IMG/VR virus record: IMGVR_UViG_3300030109_002799
Coordinates: 1 to 37,816 of that record
DNA: 37,816 bases
Source of the DNA: a virus
Direction: 5' to 3' (one strand)
The notes beneath the pieces are model-generated. The model worked only from the letters and a program-made list of their open reading frames with translations, was not told the DNA's origin and made no database searches. Position 1 is the first letter of the stretch. The number at the start of each line of letters is the position of its first letter. Below, one piece after another: positions 33,889-37,816 of the stretch. Made by a program: the position numbers and the translations under genes.

Positions 33889-34018
33889 TTCAGCGTGTAA
33901 ATCAGCTGCGAAAAGAAAATTTAAAGTATGGCCTAGTGCTTACGCTTCAGGTTGGGGTGTAAGATGCACTAAAGCTGGTGGCCCAAGTAAATTTGGTGGA
34001 GGTAAAAAGAAGAAGTAA
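33875..34018 (+). CDS. 47-aa Cys/Lys microprotein (KVWPSAYAS motif)
   Basis: MGKISSACKSAAKRKFKVWP then SAYASGWGVRCTKAGGPSKF and GGGKKKK. The KFKVWPSAYASGW core is a motif I recall in numerous phage and giant-virus small proteins of unknown role. Two cysteines (CKSAAK, RCTKAG) could pair. The TAA stop overlaps the next ATG by one base (TAATG at 34016-34020), coupling it to the holin-like gene. Ends in a Gly-Lys tail like several of its neighbours. Confidence 0.65.
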   Translation: MGKISSACKSAAKRKFKVWPSAYASGWGVRCTKAGGPSKFGGGKKKK

Positions 34019-34233
34019 TGTGGGCACTATTTAAAGATAAGAACGAAATTAACGAAAAAAACCTTGTTGGTTTTATATCATTTATAGTTATGGTGTGTTT
34101 TGCTGTAGCTGATCTTATAACTAGTTTAGTTGCAGATAAAGATCTTATTATAAATGAAGTAGTTTATAACTCATTTGTATGGGTTACACTAGGTTGTTTT
34201 GGTATTAGTTCGTTTGAGAAAATTAAAAAATAA
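34018..34233 (+). CDS. Holin-like two-TM membrane protein
   Basis: 71 aa. Short charged N-terminus (MWALFKDKNEINEKN), first membrane segment LVGFISFIVMVCFAVADLI, a hydrophilic turn with ADKDLIINEV, second segment YNSFVWVTLGCFGISSF, and a basic end EKIKK. Size, two membrane helices and basic C-terminus match small class II-like holins, which make the pore that lets the endolysin reach the cell wall. It sits about 1.4 kb after the M15 gene inside the microprotein cassette, so a holin role is plausible but not shown; any small membrane protein would look the same. Confidence 0.55.
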   Translation: MWALFKDKNEINEKNLVGFISFIVMVCFAVADLITSLVADKDLIINEVVYNSFVWVTLGCFGISSFEKIKK

Positions 34234-34238
34234 ATATT

Positions 34239-34361
34239 ATGGGTTATAAAAGTGCAGCTCAACGTAAAGCGGTTTGGGCAAGTAAAAAAGACGGCGGTAA
34301 AGGTAATCCTAACCGTAAGAAAAAAACTAAATCAAAAGCTAAAAGAAAAAAGAAAAGGTAA
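34239..34361 (+). CDS. 40-aa Lys-rich microprotein (AQRKAVWAS motif)
   Basis: MGYKSAAQRKAVWASKKDGG then KGNPNRKKKTKSKAKRKKKR. The SAAQRKAVWAS phrase recurs in small basic phage proteins I remember; the rest is nearly pure Lys/Arg. It follows the holin-like gene after 5 bases, and its stop overlaps the next ATG (TAATG). Probably nucleic-acid binding by charge; unassigned. Confidence 0.6.
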   Translation: MGYKSAAQRKAVWASKKDGGKGNPNRKKKTKSKAKRKKKR

Positions 34362-34462
34362 TGAAAAAGAAAAAAGGTAGATGCTGGCCAGGTTATGCTC
34401 CTGTTAAAGGCAAAAAACCATTTTCACCTGGTAGCTGTAAGAAAATTAAAAAGAAAAAGTAA
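34361..34462 (+). CDS. 33-aa Cys/Lys microprotein
   Basis: MKKKKGRCWPGYAPVKGKKP then FSPGSCKKIKKKK. Two cysteines about 19 residues apart within a Pro/Gly core and a Lys-rich frame at both ends. Start and stop each overlap a neighbour by one base (TAATG). The intact frame, coupling and similarity in style to its neighbours support a real gene despite the size. Confidence 0.55.
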   Translation: MKKKKGRCWPGYAPVKGKKPFSPGSCKKIKKKK

Positions 34463-34593
34463 TGAATATAAAGCAAATGAGAACGGTCGTCAAAGAACTA
34501 AAGAACGCTTCAAGGATGCATGCTCAGCAGGCTAAAAAAATTGAAGGCATGATAATTAGGATGAACAAGAAAAAGTCTAATGGCAAAAAGTAA
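34462..34593 (+). CDS. 43-aa helical basic microprotein
   Basis: MNIKQMRTVVKELKNASRMH then AQQAKKIEGMIIRMNKKKSN and GKK. It reads as one amphipathic helix (KQMRTVVKELKNASRMHAQQ) with a Lys end. The next gene starts 14 bases inside it, and its start overlaps the previous stop. The 'QMRTVVKELK-x-AS-x-MH' phrase is familiar from similar phage micro-ORFs. Function unknown. Confidence 0.55.
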   Translation: MNIKQMRTVVKELKNASRMHAQQAKKIEGMIIRMNKKKSNGKK

Positions 34594-34834
34594 AATTAAA
34601 GGTGGTGGCACCAAAAAAGTATGTTTACCTTACGCTAAATATAGAAGTATGAGTAAAGCTGAAAAGCAAAAAGTTATACGCGCTAAACGTACAGCTGCTG
34701 CTCAAGGTAAATATCGAAGATCTAGTAAATCAAATGTGAAAGGTGCTCGTAAGAAAGGAGCTACATTAAGAGACTGGTTTAAAAAAGAAAAGTGGGTTAA
34801 CATCGCTACAGGTAAACCTTGCGGTGCTAAATAA
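34580..34834 (+). CDS. 84-aa basic protein closing the cassette (WVNI-x-x-GKPCG motif)
   Basis: MAKSKIKGGGTKKVCLPYAK, then YRSMSKAEKQKVIRAKRTAA and a Lys/Arg-rich linker, ending RDWFKKEKWVNIATGKPCGA K. The C-terminal pattern 'W-x-x-x-x-W-V-x-I-x-x-GKPCG' resembles a short module I recall in small proteins of marine phages and nucleocytoplasmic large DNA viruses, with no known activity. One Cys is in KVCLPY and one in KPCG. The gene is the last of the + strand run, just before the convergent terminator. Confidence 0.7.
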   Translation: MAKSKIKGGGTKKVCLPYAKYRSMSKAEKQKVIRAKRTAAAQGKYRRSSKSNVKGARKKGATLRDWFKKEKWVNIATGKPCGAK

Positions 34835-34838
34835 AAAA

Positions 34839-34864
34839 AAAGGGGATGCGATAACACCCCCTTT
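34839..34864 (-). terminator. Terminator of the nrd operon between converging genes
   Basis: Stem AAAGGGG (34839-34845) with CCCCTTT (34858-34864) and a 12-base loop. Read on the minus strand it is followed by a long T run (the A run at 34833-34841), giving a canonical rho-independent terminator for nrdA. For + strand transcripts, the stem is flanked upstream by A's but followed only by GTGAAC after a short T run, so it may act weakly in that direction as well. Confidence 0.8.
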
Positions 34865-34872
34865 GTGAACAA

Positions 34873-36597
34873 CTAACCATCACAACTCAAACAATCTTCA
34901 TTCATAGCGGCAGCTGCAATATCACCACGCAGCACTGATTCTGTCCGCATATAATACAAAGTTTTTATTCCACCCTTCCAAGCTTCTAAGTGTACCTTGT
35001 TAAGGAACTTAGGATCAACTTCAGAAGGAAAAGCTAGATTTAAACTAACTGATTGATCAACGTATTGTTGTCTTATACCAGCTTGTTTTACTAAATCTAA
35101 CTGATTTATTTCTTTAAAAGTTTTAAACACCTCTTTAGCTGGAACACTATCCTGTGGACCAAGCATAACTTTATCTAATTCTTTTATACCTTGTACGGAT
35201 CCTCCGTCTTCAAGTATCTTATTCCAAATCTTATCATTATCAAGTTTATGTTCTTTTAACAAAGCTACTAGCGTGGGGTTTTTTCTTATAAAAGTACCCT
35301 TAGCACTTTGTTCCGTAAATACGTTAGCAGCCCAAGGCTCAATTCCAGGGCTGATATTGCCAGCAAGTTTACTGTTAGAAACAGTAGGAGCAATAGCGCG
35401 AAGGTGAGTATTCCTAAACCCAGTGCCAACACACCACAGCGGTTCGCCAAACTCCTCAGCAAGCGCCATACTTGCTCTTTCGCTCTCAATTTTGATTTGA
35501 CTAAATATTCTTCTTGTTTCATATTGTGCTAATAATCCTTCGAAAGGTAAACCTTTCTGTTGTAAATATGTATGCCAGCCTAAAACTCCTAAGCCTAAAG
35601 CTCTGCCTTTTTCAGCGGATCTTACAGCATTAGAAAAGCCCTGCATACCTTTTGATTTTTGTATAAATTCTTCTAATACACCATCTAAAAATAATATACT
35701 ATCATAAATTAAGTTGGAGTTTTTCCACTCTCTATATTTAGCTAGATTTAAACTAGATAAACAACAAACAAAACTATGATTTTCATCTGTGTGTAGTACT
35801 ATCTCGCTACATATGTTAGTCATAAAAACTTTTAAAGCATTGTCTTTATAAGCCGCAGGATTATTTTTATTTACATTACCCTTAAACATTATATAAGGCT
35901 CTCCTGTTGCTTTACGTTTCTGAAGTAATTTACCCCATTTACGTCTTGCAACTTTATCACCGTCTCTAAGTTTACGCATAAACTTATCACCAATTATAGT
36001 ACATTGATGTAAGTTTAATGACTGTCTATTGACATCACCTTTAGGTTCTCTTATTTCTAACCAGTCTTCAAAGTCTTCATGATCAATATTTAAATTAACC
36101 GATGCAGCGCCTCTTCTTACAGCACCTTGGTTTGTAGCTAGTATAGTTGAGTCATATATCTTACAAAAAGGTACAACACCATCTGATGTGCCGTTTTGGG
36201 ATATAGTAGCTCCAGCTGGTCTAACTTGATTTAAACCTATACCAACACCTCCACCGTGTTTAGCCAATAACATCATTTCTAGGTTTTTCTTACCTATATC
36301 ATAAATGCTATCAGCAACATCAATACCAAAACAACTTATTGGTAATCCACGATCTGTACCTGTGTTAGATAAAACTGGAGAGGCTAGACAAAGCCAGCCC
36401 TTCCAGATATAGTCAAAGAATTTATCAGCCATTTCAGGCTTATTTAATCTTCTAGCAACCGCAGCCGCCACTCGTTTATACGCATCTTTAGGCGTCTCAC
36501 CAGGTAGTAAATAACCACCAGTGATAGTTTTTTTATATACGTCAGCGTCCGCCCACTCTGGGTAGTCCTGACCTTTTATCCATCTATTGCTCCACAT
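34873..36597 (-). CDS. nrdA: Class I ribonucleotide reductase large (alpha) subunit, no ATP cone
   Basis: 574 aa. It reduces ribonucleoside diphosphates to deoxy forms using a radical supplied by NrdB. Visible catalytic set: C89 (LPISCFGI, partner of the active-site disulphide), N261/C263/E265 in NICSEI, C278 in VCCLSSLNL, Y548-Y549 in KTLYYMRT (radical relay), and a C-terminal shuttle pair C569/C572 (CLSC) instead of the more spaced pair of E. coli. The protein begins just before the catalytic barrel and has no N-terminal ATP-cone, so classical dATP inhibition through that domain is absent; E. coli NrdA has about 760 residues. It starts 5 bases after the nrdB stop, so both form one operon. 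Assignment is firm. Confidence 0.95.
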   Translation of the reverse strand: MWSNRWIKGQDYPEWADADVYKKTITGGYLLPGETPKDAYKRVAAAVARRLNKPEMADKFFDYIWKGWLCLASPVLSNTGTDRGLPISCFGIDVADSIYDIGKKNLEMMLLAKHGGGVGIGLNQVRPAGATISQNGTSDGVVPFCKIYDSTILATNQGAVRRGAASVNLNIDHEDFEDWLEIREPKGDVNRQSLNLHQCTIIGDKFMRKLRDGDKVARRKWGKLLQKRKATGEPYIMFKGNVNKNNPAAYKDNALKVFMTNICSEIVLHTDENHSFVCCLSSLNLAKYREWKNSNLIYDSILFLDGVLEEFIQKSKGMQGFSNAVRSAEKGRALGLGVLGWHTYLQQKGLPFEGLLAQYETRRIFSQIKIESERASMALAEEFGEPLWCVGTGFRNTHLRAIAPTVSNSKLAGNISPGIEPWAANVFTEQSAKGTFIRKNPTLVALLKEHKLDNDKIWNKILEDGGSVQGIKELDKVMLGPQDSVPAKEVFKTFKEINQLDLVKQAGIRQQYVDQSVSLNLAFPSEVDPKFLNKVHLEAWKGGIKTLYYMRTESVLRGDIAAAAMNEDCLSCDG

Positions 36598-36602
36598 ATT
36601 AT

Positions 36603-37562
36603 TTACCAGATATTTTCGAAATCTTCTCCCTCATTTGCTTTACTGTAGTCGGTCGGCCGAATAGCAAAAAAATCGGTATGAGTATGACCCCCAGTAAGAT
36701 GATAGAACCAATCGAGGTTCTTAGCTTTTTCTTCGTCATATTTGAAGATTCCGGTGTATCCGAGTTCCACCAGTTTTTCATTCGCTCTTTTTCTAATAAA
36801 TTGTTTAAGATCATCTGCCTTTAAGTTTTCAAGGTCTCCCATCTCAAACATCTTGTCTATATATTTCTCTTCTAATTCAATCATAACCTCTGCGGCTTCT
36901 AAGATGTGTGGTTTACATGCTTTACGTAGCATATCTTTTTCTTCGCACATATGATTAAATAATCTGCAACCCATCTTGCTATGTAGTGATTCATCACGTA
37001 CTGACCATTTCATTTGTTGGCCAACACCTTTTAATAAGTTTCTCATTTGGAAACTATATAATACTGCAAAAGCAGAATATAATGAAACACCCTCAGCAAA
37101 TGCGCTAAATACCGCTAATGATTTAGCGATACCAACAGGATCGGTACCATCATAACTAACTAAGTTATCAAATCTATCAGCTGTAGCTGGCTCATGTAAA
37201 AACGCTTCAAAGTCTTCAAGACCTAACGTTTCATTTAAGTAACTATATGCTACCGCATGTATAGTTTCTTGTGAACCAAACATCATTGCCATTTGTTGTA
37301 TTTCGTGTTTAGGAAACCATCCTACAACTTTTTGTGTCCAGTAATCACTTACTGCACATTCAGTCTGAGCAAAGCCTAGTAGTATATTACCTACTAAATT
37401 TTTTTCTGACTTTGTTAATTTTTCATTCCAGTCTTTCACATCACCAGACATTGGTATTTCTGTGTGTAACCAGAAAGCTTGAGCTTGTTTTAACCAACCC
37501 TCAGTATAATACTCAGGGTACTCAAAAGGTTTGTATGCTATTCTATTGTCAAATAATCCCAT
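36603..37562 (-). CDS. nrdB: Class I ribonucleotide reductase small (beta) subunit
   Basis: 319 aa from the ATG at 37562 (MGLFDNRIAYKPFEYPE). An in-frame extension to 37589 overlaps the upstream mini-gene and is rejected. It holds the metal site and radical: E68 (AQTECAV), E99 and H102 (QETIH), Y106 as the radical tyrosine position, E157 (FAEGV), E191 and H194 (RDESLH). The first ligand is Glu rather than the Asp found in E. coli NrdB. With Tyr present, this is a tyrosyl-radical type enzyme rather than the Phe-containing class Ic. C-terminus NEGEDFENIW provides the tail that docks into NrdA. Upstream gene ends 2 bases before the start. Confidence 0.95.
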   Translation of the reverse strand: MGLFDNRIAYKPFEYPEYYTEGWLKQAQAFWLHTEIPMSGDVKDWNEKLTKSEKNLVGNILLGFAQTECAVSDYWTQKVVGWFPKHEIQQMAMMFGSQETIHAVAYSYLNETLGLEDFEAFLHEPATADRFDNLVSYDGTDPVGIAKSLAVFSAFAEGVSLYSAFAVLYSFQMRNLLKGVGQQMKWSVRDESLHSKMGCRLFNHMCEEKDMLRKACKPHILEAAEVMIELEEKYIDKMFEMGDLENLKADDLKQFIRKRANEKLVELGYTGIFKYDEEKAKNLDWFYHLTGGHTHTDFFAIRPTDYSKANEGEDFENIW

Positions 37563-37564
37563 AT

Positions 37565-37714
37565 TTATTCGTAGTATAAAGATAAACAAATATCAAATAA
37601 AAATATATATAACACGTGGTCTATTTTGTTTTCTTGTTGGTCTATATATTGTCTATAACCAAAAATAATTCCAGTGAACAAACCAAAGCTTAATTCCCAT
37701 TTTATTAATTTCAT
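37565..37714 (-). CDS. 49-aa membrane mini-protein at the head of nrdB
   Basis: ATG at 37714 on the minus strand overlaps the stop of the preceding gene (ATGA), and its stop lies 2 bases before the nrdB start, so it is tightly embedded in the operon. Product MKLIKWELSFGLFTGIIFGY then RQYIDQQENKIDHVLYIFLF and DICLSLYYE: two hydrophobic segments (about 8-20 and 34-46) with a charged middle. No known family. It resembles the small membrane peptides of the lysis region only in style. Confidence 0.55.
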   Translation of the reverse strand: MKLIKWELSFGLFTGIIFGYRQYIDQQENKIDHVLYIFLFDICLSLYYE

Positions 37715-37816
37715 CTTCCTTGTCCTCTATATTTAGGGCCAGAATAATACTTGCCATTTATTTGATTTGTATTCCTATTTTTAGAGTGGACACCAGGTCT
37801 TTTCTTTTTAGGTTTA
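37711..37816 (-). CDS. Small basic phage protein, N-terminus outside the window
   Basis: Minus-strand frame open to the window edge, ending TGA at 37711-37713. The visible 34 residues read KPKKKRPGVHSKNRNTNQIN then GKYYSGPKYRGQGR. The 'KRKGVHSK-x-... Y-x-G-x-x-YRGQGR' pattern matches small basic proteins I recall from many phages, function unknown. Its stop overlaps the start of the 49-aa gene (ATGA), so it is the first visible gene of the nrd operon. It is similar in character to the microprotein cassette on the other strand. Confidence 0.6.
   Translation of the reverse strand, partial: KPKKKRPGVHSKNRNTNQINGKYYSGPKYRGQGR

Noticed and set aside
36599-36814. 71-aa minus-strand frame with a hydrophobic stretch at the nrdB end
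   Set aside because: It is a shifted frame within the nrdB 3' end, whose C-terminal docking tail uses the annotated frame.
1-37816. tRNA genes, CRISPR arrays, insertion sequences, integrase or attachment sites
   Set aside because: Looked for by eye on both strands. No cloverleaf with TTCGA-type arm, no regular repeat-spacer array, no transposase or recombinase motif was found. A covariance-model scan would be decisive.

Overview
This window looks like about 38 kb of a tailed phage, or a prophage-like or metagenomic virus, that infects a marine Bacteroidetes host, most likely Flavobacteriia. The DNA is strongly A+T-rich. Most genes start at ATGGC after A/T-only leaders (for example at 8634, 9856, 20383 and 20905) with no purine-rich Shine-Dalgarno. 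One secreted protein has a flavobacterial-style signal peptide ending AHGQ, and the gene content is purely viral. There is no integrase, DNA polymerase, tRNA or CRISPR. The architecture suggests a short-tailed (podovirus-like) particle: there is no tape-measure, sheath or baseplate protein, but there is a long nozzle-like protein and three large proteins of ejection (internal virion) type. The TerL, portal and capsid sizes (737, 805 and 482 aa) resemble those of crAss-like phages, but I cannot test that relationship here.

Layout, + strand. 1-2174: 3' part of a tail fibre/spike with a self-cleaving peptidase-S74 chaperone domain, ending in a GNRA-loop terminator. 2227-3756: four small genes of unknown role, the last with a possible GroES-like fold. 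3701-12138: packaging and head genes (putative TerS, TerL, portal, scaffold, major capsid, one unknown), with a strong terminator after the capsid gene. 12198-20865: connectors, a 2124-aa nozzle/adhesin protein and a small beta-rich protein. 20905-30904: three ejection-type proteins, the last a 2287-aa multi-domain protein carrying an HExxH motif, a sigma-region-2-like segment and a complete HAD phosphatase motif set. 30914-32160: three small membrane-anchored coiled-coil proteins and a cysteine-less secreted thioredoxin-like protein. 32172-33333: lysis-type cluster with an M15 peptidase, two mini membrane proteins and a lipoprotein. 33334-34834: eight tightly coupled small genes, seven of them for very basic microproteins and one for a holin-like two-TM protein.

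Layout, - strand. From 37816 leftward to 34873 runs a converging operon: the tail end of a small basic protein gene, a 49-aa membrane protein, then nrdB and nrdA of a class I ribonucleotide reductase. It stops at a terminator (34839-34864) between the two converging transcription units.

How it works together. The + strand units build and package the capsid, attach the nozzle and fibre, load the ejection proteins and lyse the cell. The - strand RNR supplies deoxynucleotides for phage replication. The most interesting parts are the 2287-aa polyvalent protein and the microprotein cassette, neither of which I can assign to a described mechanism.
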